Assembly (NCBI GenBank): GCA_022925895.1
Contig: JAKSYS010000420.1
Span: 1-54,008, forward strand
Length of the DNA stretch: 54,008 bases
Source: Fragilaria crotonensis
Lineage: Eukaryota; Bacillariophyta; Fragilariophyceae; Fragilariales; Fragilariaceae
Reading direction: 5' to 3'
Position numbers and translations under genes: made by a program. Position 1 is the first letter of the stretch, and each line of letters starts with the position of its first letter. This document shows, piece after piece, positions 11,441 through 24,500 of this stretch. The notes under the pieces were generated by a model. It saw only the letters and a list, made by a program, of their open reading frames with translations, was not told the DNA's origin and did no database searches.

Positions 11441-12924
11441 CGCAGAAGGGACCTGCGAGTAAACCTATGAATGCATTATGAAGCGGGGTGACCTTATTGA
11501 GTGGAGAGTTGATTCAACTACTTTCTTCATCTGAAGGATTGGTCGGTTTTTATCTAATCTTCACTTCGACTTTCCGTGAGGGATATGCTCCGTGATGGAT
11601 TGAGAAGTCGATGTTTGCTGATGACCCATGAGCAGGAGTACTTGTACTGCGCTCGCTGGCTGTTGTAGCTATTCAAGCTCACATAATAATTTATGTTTTC
11701 TCATTCTGCGAATGATTCAAAAGGGAGCTCCGACAATTCTTGTAGGTTCTAGTGGGTTCAACTGGTGTAGTTGCTCAAGAAACGCATTTAAATTATTGAT
11801 TCCAAAGAAGTTAGTGTGACTGTTTTGAATGTGATTGCAAGCTCTTCCATGTTCTTCTTGAGATACGCAAACAACTGTTGGAGGCTTCGTCTCGATACAG
11901 ATACTCAAACATAGGAAACGACTGTACGACTGCCCACTTCTCCCTGTGTCAAATGCATACTCGAACTCCGAACACATGGACCTGACACGTAGTAGCATAT
12001 GACCCTACTTGAGAAAGGAATAACATAATATTCATCGAACTGTAGTACTCCGAGTACTCGGTGGTCCCGTCTTGAGAGTCTTCACGGTTCACGTGATCCT
12101 CCTGCAACCAAAGATTCACGATGCAAGCAATCACAGTATTTGAGCACAGAGTACTCATAAGTGCTCCAAGTTCTTAGCAATCGCACTCCTTGCTGTGTTG
12201 TTTCCAGTTTCCAACACCACCAGCGCGTCCTTCGCAGTGTTTCTCGTCAAACAAACCATCAAGCCCAAGAACTTCCACGTACGCATTCAATAACCTACGC
12301 TTTGCCGTGCTCATAGTCAGCTGTGATGATAAACCACACTTGCTCTCCAGGGTGTGATTTGCCTCCAGCTCTCACTGACATCAATATTCACTCCCAATTT
12401 ATGACCTGACTGTCTTGGGCGTAGAACTCTTTGATATTGGCTTAGACAAGCAGCCAACAGCACTGGATTTACCCGAACTAATCCCCGGGTGGTCTCTACT
12501 CTAGTGCAATTCGTCACCAAAAAATATGGAAAGAGATTTATTAAGGCTTTACGGTATCCGTGGCATTATAGCATGACGGTTGGGGAGATGTGCGGATGCT
12601 CCAAAAAATGCCCAATTTTCAAGTCCCGGAAAGCCACAAAGCCGCCTGCATAACGGGATGGTCACTTGTCACATCAGTTGGATTGAATCACTCCAATGTG
12701 CTTGTACATAGTTGACTCATAATGCTTACACACAAACGACGAGCTAGCTTGAGCGATGTATGATCGACTGATAATTATATTGTTAACCATGAAGGGTGCA
12801 TGTAGTTGTACAATCGAGTTTCGTTCTGAGTTTGTTGCGTCATACTGTGCGCCAGCAGACAACAGAAGATTCATTTTTAAGCCGTACCCACAGCAGTCCG
12901 TCGAAACTCCCAAGAAAGATCCAT
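11441..12924. other. Intergenic spacer
   Basis: No gene supported. ORFs on both strands are under 100 codons, overlap each other and lack recognisable motifs. A few GTAC words occur (11640, 12045-12060). Confidence 0.45.
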
Positions 12925-13422
12925 TTAGAAACTCATGGCACGCTCTCGAATAGGCGTGGGATCTTCATCCATTTTGTCGTCGCCCTGGCTCATAAACTGG
13001 TCCAACTGACTACTTGATAATTGTCGTCGAAATTTCACTTCGCTTAATGTTTGCTTGAACGTTCCGCCAACTAGCGATCCCATCACCGATGTGACAGTCT
13101 GTTTCACTTCACGAGGAGGTCGATAGGAGTTTCCCCGGGATCGTTTTCCGCATTGTTGCTGTTCCTCCAACGACGATTCGTCGGTTACACAGACAGCAGA
13201 CATAACCTCGGATTTGCCTCCTCGGACTCTCTTTTGGTGGAATTCGTCAATAACTGGAACGTGACATTGATGAAGCTGGTCATTAAATTGTGGGGTCTGT
13301 GGATTAGGCTGGTTTTCAATTCTCTGTCGCTCATCCCAGCCTGTCAGATATGGAATTGATTGGGCACGAGAAGCTGAGTAGTAATTGGAATTCTGAAAGC
13401 CAGGTTTCATGACTTGCACCAT
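12925..13422 (-). CDS. Small hypothetical protein
   Basis: A 165-codon ORF that begins with ATG 13422, the first ATG after an in-frame TGA upstream. I do not recognise it. The product is polar, with Gln/Asn-rich N-terminal and middle parts, a basic patch (GKRSRGNSYRPPREVKQ), then a short conserved-looking segment TVTSVMGSLVGGTFKQTLSEVKFRR and an acidic end. There is no signal peptide or membrane segment. It is the longest open frame in the 1.5-14 kb spacers that does not read out of repeats. It stands alone between GTAC-rich spacers. It could be a real small gene or a chance ORF. Confidence 0.45.
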   Translation of the reverse strand: MVQVMKPGFQNSNYYSASRAQSIPYLTGWDERQRIENQPNPQTPQFNDQLHQCHVPVIDEFHQKRVRGGKSEVMSAVCVTDESSLEEQQQCGKRSRGNSYRPPREVKQTVTSVMGSLVGGTFKQTLSEVKFRRQLSSSQLDQFMSQGDDKMDEDPTPIRERAMSF

Positions 13423-14900
13423 TTGATCAATGTCGTAGATGTGATGTAAGTCGATTCAATCGGGCTGCGACTCGACGGTTGCTGATGCGATGAGGACTGA
13501 AGTGCGAGCTGTAGCCTGCGTTGGATGAAGTCTTATGCATATGGAGCGTGGAGCAGCGGCTCAGTGTTCGGGCAACCTGAAATTCTCTGCATGACGCGCT
13601 GCTGCACTCACAGCTAAGAGATTGGATCAGATTAAGTACCAGGCCCCCGTAGGTTTTACTGGGAACACTGCGAAAACAGGGACATAAGCCAATGTTCGTT
13701 ATAAGTACACGTACAAGTACCTGGTACTGTACTTGTACTGGAGTACGGATTTGAATGATGTCCCCGCTGGCGAGTTACGGTTGATGTAGTGGCATTGAGG
13801 GTCATTCCACAATAAATGACCCCGTTGTCTCTGCGAGGAATGTCTATGATGACCAAAAGCCGCACAACAATTAAGATTTCAGATACTGTACCGGTTTGTC
13901 ACATGTACAAGGTAATCGCACGTATCGATTATTCACGAACAGGGTAAAGTTTGTTCTTGTCTACAGTATCTACACGACATGTCGCATGTGCTCCTGTTCT
14001 CCGAAATCCTATATCTGGAGTACTAGCTAGCACAAGTAGTGGCATCCACGTATTCTCGTTTCTCATACTCCAAGTTGTGTAGGGAATTTTGACTACCGTA
14101 GTGTGTCAGTGGATTCTACATGATTTCATTTCCAGGTGAGCGAACATTCCGGGACCTCATGAATGTCTACCAGGTACCAGGTAGCACAATTGTACCATGG
14201 ACCATGGACCATGGTGCAACCATGCAAGATCTTTTACAGTACCAGTTACCACTACCTGGGACATCCGAACAACGTTGTTCATTGTTCTTAACATGTTCCT
14301 TGCACCTTCGACGTCACACATTTTAACAGACTCCTGACAAATATTCCGGTGTTTATGTACTGTACTTACTACTTGCTACTTGTACTCCGGATTCCGGAGT
14401 ACCAGGTACCAGGTACCTGGTAAGCGGAGTAAAGAAAATACTGTAATACATGTACTGTAACGACTACGGTAGTAGAGAGGGACATGACCATATGACAGTT
14501 GAAGGATTTCTTTCGACCAAAACGGCGTTCCACTATGATACAATACCTGGTATACGCACTCCAGAGTCCAGAGTACTTCTACACACTACCGTAGTACGTA
14601 TGATAGTACATCCATACATCCACCATTGAAACATGTCATCTACCGGTAGTAGAGTACCTGGTACTGCGCTCCAGATCATTATTCATACTTCATGCTTCAT
14701 ACTTCATACCTCTCAACTATCTACAACTAACGAAAGGGGAGGACTGATGTCCACAATCCTAACCTACAGCTAGCTTCGGCCAAAATAAATGGTCAAGTAT
14801 GACCACACCATGTAATGGGTGTGTACGCAACGCATGCTGCTGGGGAAAATTCTCCTCTCATCTGCATCTATCTTCAATTACATTTGAAAAGGAATTTTGG
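13423..14900. other. Intergenic spacer, strongly GTAC-palindromic
   Basis: No gene. Between 13690 and 14680 the spacer carries one of the densest sets of palindromic GTAC words in the window: ACCAGGTACCAGG near 14170, CCAGGTACCAGGTACCTGG near 14402, CTACCGGTAGTAG near 14640, and the CCATGGA triplet at 14195. Confidence 0.5.
14195..14214. repeat. Palindromic CCATGGA triplet
   Basis: Three CCATGG hexamers stand in tandem, separated by a single A, so each hexamer is itself a palindrome and the block can fold in several registers. It is embedded in GTAC palindromes. Function unknown. Confidence 0.8.
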
Positions 14901-17900
14901 ACAAAGGGAGTGGATTAGATGGCCTTGTGCCTTGAGCAGGCTTACATGGATTTCCATCACAAGTTGAGTCTGGAAGATTTATTCTGCAGTATGATCAAGC
15001 AAGTGGATCTATGGATGAAACCAGCCTGTTGAATGATTCTGTTTTGAAAGCTGCGTCACATTGCGATGATTTTATCATGATTGATCTATACCAGCATTTT
15101 CAGATAGCTTCATATCCAATCCTGCCTCAAGTGGTTCCCAGCCTGCAAGTATTCTTGCATCCTCTACTTCTTGACCCACCACAGTGCACCATCACCACTG
15201 GTATGATTTGAGGACGACCTCGTTGATTTGCAGAAGTTTAGCGATTTTCATTCCATCATCTCATTCGAGAGTTCGTGGTGAGTACTATGAGAAGTACTTA
15301 GCTCCTTTGTCTAGCAACAATGCAAACGCTCACAAGAGCTGTTGCTTTCATTAACTTTATTGCTTTTCACAGTGACCGCTTGATTTGCTGGTCATGTGGT
15401 CTCGCTAACCAAACAGTGGGGTTGTAGTACGAATATGCAACAAAACAACAAGACAAGACAGTGACCAAACAACTGTGCAACAAGACACAGCAGTGGGATC
15501 ATACAATTGTGAAACAACGCACACAACATGCTGCCTCTTTCTCAACAAGTGCCATTCAAAGAAGTCTTACGGTTTTCAGTATGCTGTTCCCTGGAAGGCT
15601 GCCTGACACTTGCTACATGGTCTTGTTCGTGAGGTTACTTCCTGTGTTGACATTGTGACTCATGTTGCTGCAACTGATTTTTGCACTGATTGGCAACATG
15701 TTTGGCGGTGGCAATAACACCAAGACTGTAACAGAGGCAAGAGGTTGGTTGGCAGGTGCTCAGTTGGCAAAGGCGGTGGAATCACCAATTCATTGCACTG
15801 GTACCACAGCATCAATGATGCATTCCATGGATTAAGTCTTTGATCTGAGGAGAAATGGAGTTGCAAAAAACTGGTATATCATCATGGCATTTCTGTATGG
15901 AATGAAATCTTCTTGTTCCTCCGTTTTGGTGTGGAACTCTATCCTGATCACTATGACACGGCCATCAGACAAGATGGCACAAGGGTGATGAGGCACTGCA
16001 CCTCAATCACAATGCCAGCAGATGCTCTTCATAGAGGATGTCTACAAGTGGCCTTCACAAAAGGAACTTTGCCAGCCAACAATGTGTGCAGCACATTCAG
16101 AGTGGCAGAGCAATGCATTGTGCGGCATGCTGGAAATTGTCTTGCAGTTGCAGCATCATGTGCCATGAACAAGCAGTGCAATTGGGTATGTGGATCTTAT
16201 GGTAGCTAGAGGCTGGTCCTGTCAATGTGTCCTCATACTACACCATTTTAATCAACTGGCTGGCTGGTACTGAATATCACTCGCACATTGTGGTTGGCGG
16301 TGTACTGTGTGCTATGATCTAAATGTATGGCTATTTATTTGGTTCTCCTACCATATTCCACACTTTAGGCTAACCTCTATGTGCTTCTTTGTCACATTGG
16401 CTCACAACAACCTTAACAGCATACTAGCCTTTACCACCTCAACAATACCTTCACTGGTCCACACCAGCAGGTCATGATGGCAAAGGGGTTGAACGATACT
16501 GTGTTGTCTTGCATCTAATTGGCACCATCCCCTCGTATTGCATCCACATGACCTGTGCCCACGCATGCCTTTGAAAGTCCGCCATTGTGAAAACCGCATT
16601 CTGCATTGCTTGTGACCGACGATCGCCGTGAGTCGCATGTTCCCCTTGCCTACCCCTGAGCGTGAGCGAGCTCTTGTAGATGGAGAGAGCATCACTGATC
16701 CAGTTGTTTTCACCAATCAATGGCAGGTGGATGAACTGAATATGCAAAGCAGTGCCTGGTTTGGATAAGCTAAGAAGTCATCCTAAAGCAAGGGCACGGT
16801 TCTTCCGACAAGCTGTTGTCACTTGAACACTTGGAAATTCCAGTCAAGCCTTCCAAAGTCAACTACCTTTGATTCTGTCTCTTAGCTATGCAATGCTTTT
16901 GATCCGACGGGGGGATGAATTTCAGCAGTGTACAAGCAATGGTGCAGGATGACTTACTTCAAGGCAGCAAACTGATGCATGCTGCTCTTGTACTGTTTAT
17001 CAAGGGAGAGGGTGCTCTGTGTTTGCATTGTCGTTGGACATTGGTGATGATCGAAGTGTCCCTGCTAGCAGGCCAGTCAGCCTTCTTTTTGTTGATAAAT
17101 AAGAAATAAGTGTTCTTCATTGACACCCCGGCAGCCGTCCACATCCTGAATACCAACAGATGAAGAGACTGTGCATGAAATGACAGGAATGATGTACAGG
17201 AGGACACAATGTTTGAACTTGTGAAGCATTCATTCCAACACTCAACGGTGTTCTTTCCTGCCTTATCATGGAGCTCTCCTTCTTTTTGGTTATAAATGAG
17301 AAATAAGTGTTCTTCATTGACACCCCGGCAGCCGTCCACATCCTGAATACCACAGATGAAGAGACTATGCATGAAATGACAGGAATGATGTACAGGAGGA
17401 CAAAGTTTGAATTTGTGAAGCATTCATTCCAACACTCAACGGTGTTCTTTCCTGCCCTATCATGGTGTTTGCTGGTACATCAATTGCATTGACATCAATG
17501 GGACAAATTTTCTGACTGTTGACCGAAATGATACCAGGCTGTGGCAAGAATGGTAAGCAATGAATTTGTGTATGTTGTATGCAGGAAGGGGTGAGCAAAG
17601 TTATGACAGTCCTCCATTGCCATATCATTCCACCATGGAAAGATGAGCCCAGTAGGATTTACTTCACCAGCTTGCAAATTGACATGCGTGGTAGATACTT
17701 TTTCATTGGATGTGCTTTGGCATACAGATGTTCGGAGGATATCCATCTCTATGTTATTGTTTGGCATTCTTTGAATTGATGTGATGCTACAACATGCAGT
17801 CCGTTATGCAACACCCGAGGCTGGTTGTGATGTTGTATGTGGATGACATTGTTCACCATCAGATGCAAGTAATAGAACCAGATTCTTCACAAAATGAGCT

Positions 17901-20211
17901 GCTTGCTTGATGAACGATGATGCCTGCCTCGTCAGTCATCTTTCCCGTCAGCCCTTTTGCCTACAGAACTACAGGTGGTGTGTGTGCATACTCAACCTAG
18001 GCACTATGCACTGTTCACATTTGTGGAATACCAGCATGCCTCACATGTCATTTCAGGCATGCAAACTTAGTTGCATCTTGATGTCGTGTTCGTTTGCATG
18101 CCTTTAAGTTGTTGAAAAAACTTAAGCCTCCCCTCTCTCGCAAGGCAATGAAGTGCTGCCTAACTACAATCACTACCTGTGACTTGGGCGAGTAATTTTA
18201 GGTCCAGCAAAACAGTAAGAGCAGAACTTAGTAAAGACAACCAATAACAGAATATCTTGATACAAGGTACACAGGAAGAAAATGGCTGGTTTTGTTGCGT
18301 GTTCTGCTCCTGTAGTATGTTGTAGGGGCACAAAGACTCTTCATATCTAAAAATTTGTTTGAAGTCCCATCATTCACACAAACTTGATGCAGCACAGTAT
18401 CCTATTATTATTCTGGTGCTGCCAATTCTATGTTTATTCGAAGACACTTTGCTTGAGTTGTGACATAAGTCCATTCACAAACCGGGCATTAACATTTATC
18501 GCAGCCCTGTTGTGGGTTTTGAAAGCCTTGGCATGGCGCTCAATTATTCGTAACCTCAGCGTTGGTGGGTTGGCCCAAAGATTTTTTCCTTCATGCCTTG
18601 AGGGCTATCATCGTATCCGAGAAATCGAGAAAACTTTTCGTGAGAACCCTCATGCTCCACTCCTCGTCCATTATCATCAAGGCTGGACCCATGACATTTT
18701 TAATATTGTCTTCATCAATCCATCACCACTAGAAGCTGCAAAACGTTTTTTGGTGTCGTTGTCAGCATTATTTTGTCCGTGCAATTCCAAAAGCAGATCG
18801 AAGCGTAACTCATTCGAGAAGATGTTGACTATCCCAAGCCCTGCTGTAAGTTCAGGAATTGTCTTTGTTCTTGTTTTTGGACTACTAGGCAGAGCTGGGA
18901 CTGTTTGATCAGCATCGCGGCTGAATTCTCTTTCTTCCACAGCCATCATGACTCGGCATCACTAGGCTGGAAGGCAAACAATTGTGTGAAACATACAGTA
19001 GCTAATGGTACATTCCTTTCATGTGCAGACATCCATCGTCAGCCTTCATGATTGTCTCAACCATTCTCAGTAGCACACTCCAGCATCAAACCTTTACTAC
19101 ATGTTTTAGGCATCCAACCCGTTGCTTCGTCAATCCTTTGTATGTGCATGAGAGTGACAATCAAACAGAAACAAGGCAGTAACAAAGAATGGGAAGATAA
19201 TCATCGTGCAATCCATGCAATGATCCTAAAATTGAATGACCAGGTTACAACAACATCCAAAATCCCTCAATGATTGGCTGCTCCAATAAGTTCATGACCG
19301 ACGCCCAACCCCTAACACTGAACTACTAGCAACTATTCATGTTTGCATCATCTTCTTATTACAATAATGAATGTGGGCATCCAACCAAGTCTCCTTTTGC
19401 TGTTCTCATGCATTCCCAAATCTGACTCTTTGGATTATCAGAAAGATAGTGGCCTGAGGGTGCTCATTGGAATTTGCCAGTTTAGTCTGATTTGGTGAAG
19501 TCTCAATGTTGCACTTCCAGATGATGAAACTCTTGCGTTATCACCACCGAGGGCCTTAAGAGAAGACAACTGCTCTGTCATTGCTCAAAAATACTAGCTA
19601 GATCTTGTCCGATAGCCACTTGTCTTGATCTCATTGTTTATTTTTGACATTTCTGAGCTGTAAGGTTACCAGCTGGGAACTGTCTTTCATCCAACTTGCT
19701 TTCAGACGACGGGGCATCAGCGGCACTTTGGAGCTTGCTGATGGTGTGGCTATGTTGAGGGATTGTTATCATCATGCCTATTCTTGACATTTACTATGTT
19801 TGAAGGACAGAAAGTTGTGGAATTATAATGTCTTGTATTGGGAAGTACGTAGTTAGGCTGCTGGGTGACAGGGCTAGGTATTTTTAACGAGTCCAATGAA
19901 ACAGGTCCTTTGGCTTTTGGGCATGCTGGTGGATGCAGAGTCAAGGCAGTACCAAGTTGGGCGATGAATAAAATGCCAAACTAATTCTTGGGTTATCATC
20001 ACGCGGAAACCTTGCGGGATTCGCAGAGCACCCCCAGTGTGGAAGATTAAATGTCTGCAGGAGCTCAAATTTTCTACCTGACGGAAACAAAATTGCAAAG
20101 AGTCTCCACCCTGCTCATGGCATTGGCTTTGGTTGAAAGAAGATGGTCACAGTTTGCGTGTCGGTTTCGCTCTTCGTCTTGGCAGCAATTTCTGCATGAG
20201 CGAACAACTTG
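14901..20211. other. Gene-poor region of decayed sequence
   Basis: Over 5 kb with no ORF above about 175 codons and no frame with a recognisable domain. GTAC palindromes, common elsewhere in spacers, become scarce, while base composition looks rather coding-like (CATG, TGCA, TGATG-rich). That combination suggests old transposon or gene remnants broken by many changes. The ORF at 18384-18908 and that on the minus strand at 16959-17423 were examined and not accepted as genes. A tandem duplication lies at 17081-17465. Confidence 0.45.
17081..17465. repeat. Tandem duplication of ~190 bp
   Basis: Two copies, about 17081-17271 and 17278-17465, with a period of 197 bp. Shared landmarks include AAATAAGTGTTCTTCATTGA (17104 and 17301), CCCCGGCAGCCGTCCACATC, and AACACTCAACGGTGTTCTTT. 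They differ by a few substitutions and short indels, so the duplication is not brand new. Confidence 0.9.
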
Positions 20212-20240
20212 CTACCGTATTTCTCGGTATTTTGTACCCC
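20212..20240 (+). repeat. Left terminal inverted repeat
   Basis: Begins CTACCGTATTTCTCGG and ends GTACCCC; it is the exact reverse complement of 20551-20579 over all 29 bases. Confidence 0.9.
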
Positions 20241-20550
20241 TTGGATTCATGTACCCACCACCCCAAAATTATGTATTTTTTCGAACCACTCGACTCCAAA
20301 ATGAATGTCAATATTTGATCCTTTGGTAGGAAAATCCTGGCATTTCACTGAAACGTCAGGTCATTTGAATTCCACACGTTGAAAGCCACCTATGAATGTA
20401 TAACTCTAATCATCAGAAGACGAGTTTAAATCTTCATTTTCCATTATTTGAGTTGTCAGCCCGATGTCCATTTTTCACGGATTCCCTTTACCCGTGGACA
20501 TTTTTGATGAACTTGTGGTGGGATTTTTGCACCCATCGGTGTACATTTGG

Positions 20551-20579
20551 GGGGTACAAAATACCGAGAAATACGGTAG
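20551..20579 (-). repeat. Right terminal inverted repeat
   Basis: Begins GGGGTACAAAATACC and ends ATACGGTAG; it is the exact reverse complement of 20212-20240. Confidence 0.9.
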
Positions 20580-20634
20580 TGGCAGCAGTGGCGGTGTTGA
20601 TGGTTGTATTCTTCAAAACAGAGTCTTCACCCCT

Positions 20635-21519
20635 TCAGCAGGTCATGTGCATTTTTCTGATCACACCTTTTGTTAATTGAGTCACAACAGATAAATTGAT
20701 TTCTTGGTCCTCAAAAAGTTCTTGAAGGTGAATGTCATCATTTGTTTCGACAAGCATGATAAATGAATTGAAATTGCTGTGTGCAATATCAATGTTGCTG
20801 CAGTCACCATTATTGTGTGTGGGGATCATACGCCGAATTACACAACAAAGAAGCGTCATCAGCATCCACTTCCTCACATGCATCATTACCAGCTTTGCCG
20901 GAGGAGTTTGTCTGTGCTTCTTGTGTGCTTGTTGATGAAGTTCGTGGCACAATATTCTTGCTTCCAGAGGCAGATCATATAGAATTATGGCTGTGCAACC
21001 CTAGCTCAAATCCAGAACTCTTTATTTGTGTTCCTGGTCTCATGATCTCTGCGGGACTTGCGATCATTTACAGTCTTAAACTCTTCTATGAATTGCTCAC
21101 TGAAGCAAGATTACGTTCACAGCACGGCACACTGTATTGTTGGTGATTCGTGATGCATTTGAGGATACGACAAGACCTTTTTCCTCTAGTGATTCTTGGT
21201 ATGTGAAGTACAATGCAATGGCCTGGCAATGATTATACTTGTTGAGTGACCCACAGTTCAAAACACCCAAATTCTTGGCGAGACGACGAAGGTGATCAAG
21301 TACAAGACCTGCCAGAACTACAATCCTGTCAACGCCATTGATGGTGACCTTCAATGTCTGAGCAACGAGGAGCTCCTTGTTATTGTATTGTTTGCTCTCT
21401 GGGTACGAATCAACTTCCAGAGCTAGAGTAAGGCTCATCCTATCGACATCAGTAGTAAACTCCTGTTCAGGAGGAAAAGGCTTGATCTTGCAACGTTTGG
21501 TGCTTGCGTCAGGATCCAT
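20635..21519 (-). pseudogene. Decayed copy of an unknown repeated diatom ORF
   Basis: Read leftward from ATG 21519, the first 140 codons are open. They contain a well-ordered segment: KVTINGVDRIVVLAGL, then HLRRLAKNLGVLNCGS, ALYFTYQESLEEKG and SNASRITNNTVCRAVNVI. The frame then breaks. About 60 bp further, the other frames continue with VNDRKSRRDHETRNTNKEFW followed by a stop, and a last open piece (20952-20635) ends in IHLQELFEDQEINLSVV. The pieces keep order and strand, so I read them as one gene that has been interrupted. From memory it resembles a multicopy ORF family in diatoms, but I cannot verify that here. No catalytic motif is evident. Confidence 0.5.
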
Positions 21520-24500
21520 GATGAGTACTATATTTTGATGTGCTAATGATTAGATGCAACATCTTGGTTACAAATCTTCGCTTCAAACATCTAGAAGAAT
21601 GGCTGACAATGATGTCGCCGTTGTTAAAGACGATCCGTTTTGCGACGTCACTTGCAAAACTCCAAGGCAATAAGAATGCGATGCTAAATGCTTTTTGCGA
21701 GATGATGATGTAAAAGTGAAAGCCAAACTTATGCGAAGGTTGCAAAATAGTCGCATCGATAAGTACTACGGCCCTGAGGTAATTGGTCATGAATGAGTTT
21801 CATTTGCTGAATCCAAGATCTGCATCATTTGGCTGTCAATATGCCCTCCTTCCTAGTTGTCGTGGTATCAGCATGATTGTCGAGAATGCTGCCTTTATGT
21901 TTGCGACCCATCTGAATTGGCATCAGTGTCGCAATCTCCAGAGTCATGCAATTCCAGTTAAGAGCAAGAGAGATGATACCAAACCTGCTATTTGTCTCTC
22001 CTTGCATGTTGACAAGATAGTGTCGAAGGCACCATCATCTGGACCGGCCATGCACTGGACGAGAGCACTATACCTGGTTCCCGTCGGACTCAATATAGTA
22101 AAATATGAATTCTCTGGAACAAAATTCCTTTCAGACCTGAAGATCCGTTGCAATGTGTGGTGTCGCATCCTCAACAAGGCAACCTTGAGAGCGATGAAGA
22201 GTAGTTATAAGATAATCTTGCAGTGTGGGATCAATTGTGTTGTGCCCGCATGACAAAACAGATCCTCCGTTTTGGATTGCAAGGTGGTTAGAGACGGTAA
22301 CAGGGGGGATCTTCCAATATGAAGTGTACCGAAAAAAAGATGATGCAATGTATCGCTTTGATAGACAGCATTGCTGGGAAGATGGAGCCTCCTGCCAATG
22401 CCAGTGATGATGATCAGACTGCCACTGCGGTGGATGATGTCTGTCCAGAAAGTCTAAATCAATAGTAGCCGAGGATTGCCATGGGTCTGTGAGTTCTACT
22501 AGTGTTATAACCTGAAGATACGCCCACATTAGATTCAGATCTCACTGATGAGTGATAGAATACCGAGCATGAGATTACTGCATGATGTATTTGACTTATT
22601 TAGTTCCAAGTGTCAGTTTTGGTTGATCAGGGATGGTGATGGTTACTATTTGAGCTGCAAGAAACGTTCAAACTGAGATTATCCAGCATGGTGTCAGATA
22701 CGGGAGCTCATATGAAGGCAGGATCATCAAGATGTAGTGGCTGTCCAACACCGGCGGCTTCCAGAAAAGAATGACGAAGATTGATGCGAATCATGTTCCC
22801 TGATGCTGATTCCGAATAAACCGAATTCCTACCACGGTGCACATGGTGTAGAGTTCCTTACCTCCACATTCTACCGGTAGAGGGCCACATCTGATAGACA
22901 GTTTTCGAAGCATGGCTGGTATGATTGCTACATGTCTGAATCTGGTGAAGACTTTCCTCACTATTCACTGCAATTGTTGGAAGACTCTATCAAATCATCA
23001 GTAGGTATACAGCTGGTTGGTGGCAATTCTGTTTATCTGATGGAGTAAGTCGCGGAGATCGAGGTCGGACTGTTAAAGCATCCGCTTTTGTCTTGAGAAC
23101 CTTTATTTGATCCATCAAAAATTTCCCAAGGGATTGAGATGCACCATGCACCGCCCATAATATCATGTATGCCAACTCAATAGCGGAACTTGCTTTTTAA
23201 TGGTTGTTGTTTGTCCGGTTTCTGACGATTTGATTGCTATCATTGAATTTGTTGGATCCTCAAGAGGGCAAGGGCGCATTCTGGAATAACCCAATCAAAC
23301 GTAATTAATAATAGTCCACCAAGCAAAAACGATACTCAAGGAGACGTGCCAATGCCCTGACCTGTACCAAACAGCAGCGGCTCAAAAATAACATTCCTTG
23401 ATAGTTGTCCTGTGAGGATATGCCATAGAATGTTTTCATGGTGTGTCTCTTGAATTTATGGTTTTTTATATGGCTTGAGATTACAATGGCAGGCATTCCA
23501 CACCAAAGAGCCGCCAGGATCCCAAGTGCGTAGCCTCCCAGCAATAGCTATGCATCAATGGCACCACAGGAAGGAATAGCTAGTATCCAGGCTTTGTCAC
23601 AATTCAGTCCAGTCTACTACCAGTCCAGTCAATCCAAGTGAAAGTGAGTAGAACCAAAGTTTCATGTGCTTCCATTTGTGTAGGTTCTGGGTGATTGAGG
23701 AGGCTCTCAACGTTATGCAATCATTGGTGGTAGGTCTTGAGTCTGGCTGGCGTACCTACTTAAGTATCAATTGGATCTCTTGTTGCTGACTGTTATTGTA
23801 CATTATATATGTGTGCTGGTGAAGAGTGTCGGTGCTGCTATTTGCGGAGTGCAATCTGCTCAAGATGAGGATGAACATGCATGACAACGCTTGAGGCATT
23901 CTGCTTGCCAATTTTGCCGGTCCTCCCCATCTGACTTTGGGATTCAATTTTGCGGAGTTCTCGAAAGAATGGGATTTCACTTTGATCTATCCGATGATGC
24001 TAGTAGGCAACAAGTTGAGGACTGTGATGTGGGTTGAGACAGTGCTGCGCAACCTAAAAGGACTGGGACCTATGTGTCTGCAACATTCAAGACGAGCTTT
24101 GATTCAAGTAGAACCATGATCTGTCACTTTAAAATTTCCATGACAGCATCTCCCTTTCTGAGTCATGACTTTGACTGTAAAGCACCAGACAAAGCACCAT
24201 CGGATTCAGGAGTGCTGGGTGGATAAGGCAACCTTCCTCTCCACAGCTAGTAACATACAAACCTTGGAGGCGGAACTGCAAGGGAAGTGCCCCAGCACAT
24301 ACCATGGAATGTGTGAGGTGCTTTGAAGGTTTACCAAGATGGTGGATGTTCTGTTTCTACTGACATCATCAAGGACACCATCAGTGTGTGTGCCCTGCTG
24401 TTCCAGCTCATCGGCTGGTCAAGATGGTGGCAGTCCATGACTTTCACCAGTCAGCTTTTCTGGTAGTGCTTGGGCAAGTGCATATCAATAGCAACAGGGC

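Larger units (their letters stand above)
20212..20579. mobile_element. MITE-like element with perfect 29-bp inverted ends
   Basis: A 368-bp segment bounded by exact inverted repeats (20212-20240 and 20551-20579). The similarity continues inward in diverged form (ATGTACCCA on the left against TGGGTGCA and GTACAT on the right). The inside has no ORF long enough for a transposase. This is the architecture of a non-autonomous DNA transposon. I could not find a convincing target duplication: the flanks read AACTTG and TGGCAG, with at most a shared TG. The parent family is unknown. Confidence 0.75.

Noticed and set aside
16959..17423. Minus-strand ORF of 154 codons
   Set aside because: It reads through the tandem duplication, repeats itself and has no start context or motif; the length follows from the repeat.
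18384..18908. Plus-strand ORF of 174 codons with hydrophobic N-terminus
   Set aside because: No recognisable domain, no splice partners, and it lies in the decayed region; it could be chance.
21783..22253. Plus-strand ORF of 156 codons
   Set aside because: Overlaps an equally long minus-strand ORF and shows no motif; neither frame is convincing.
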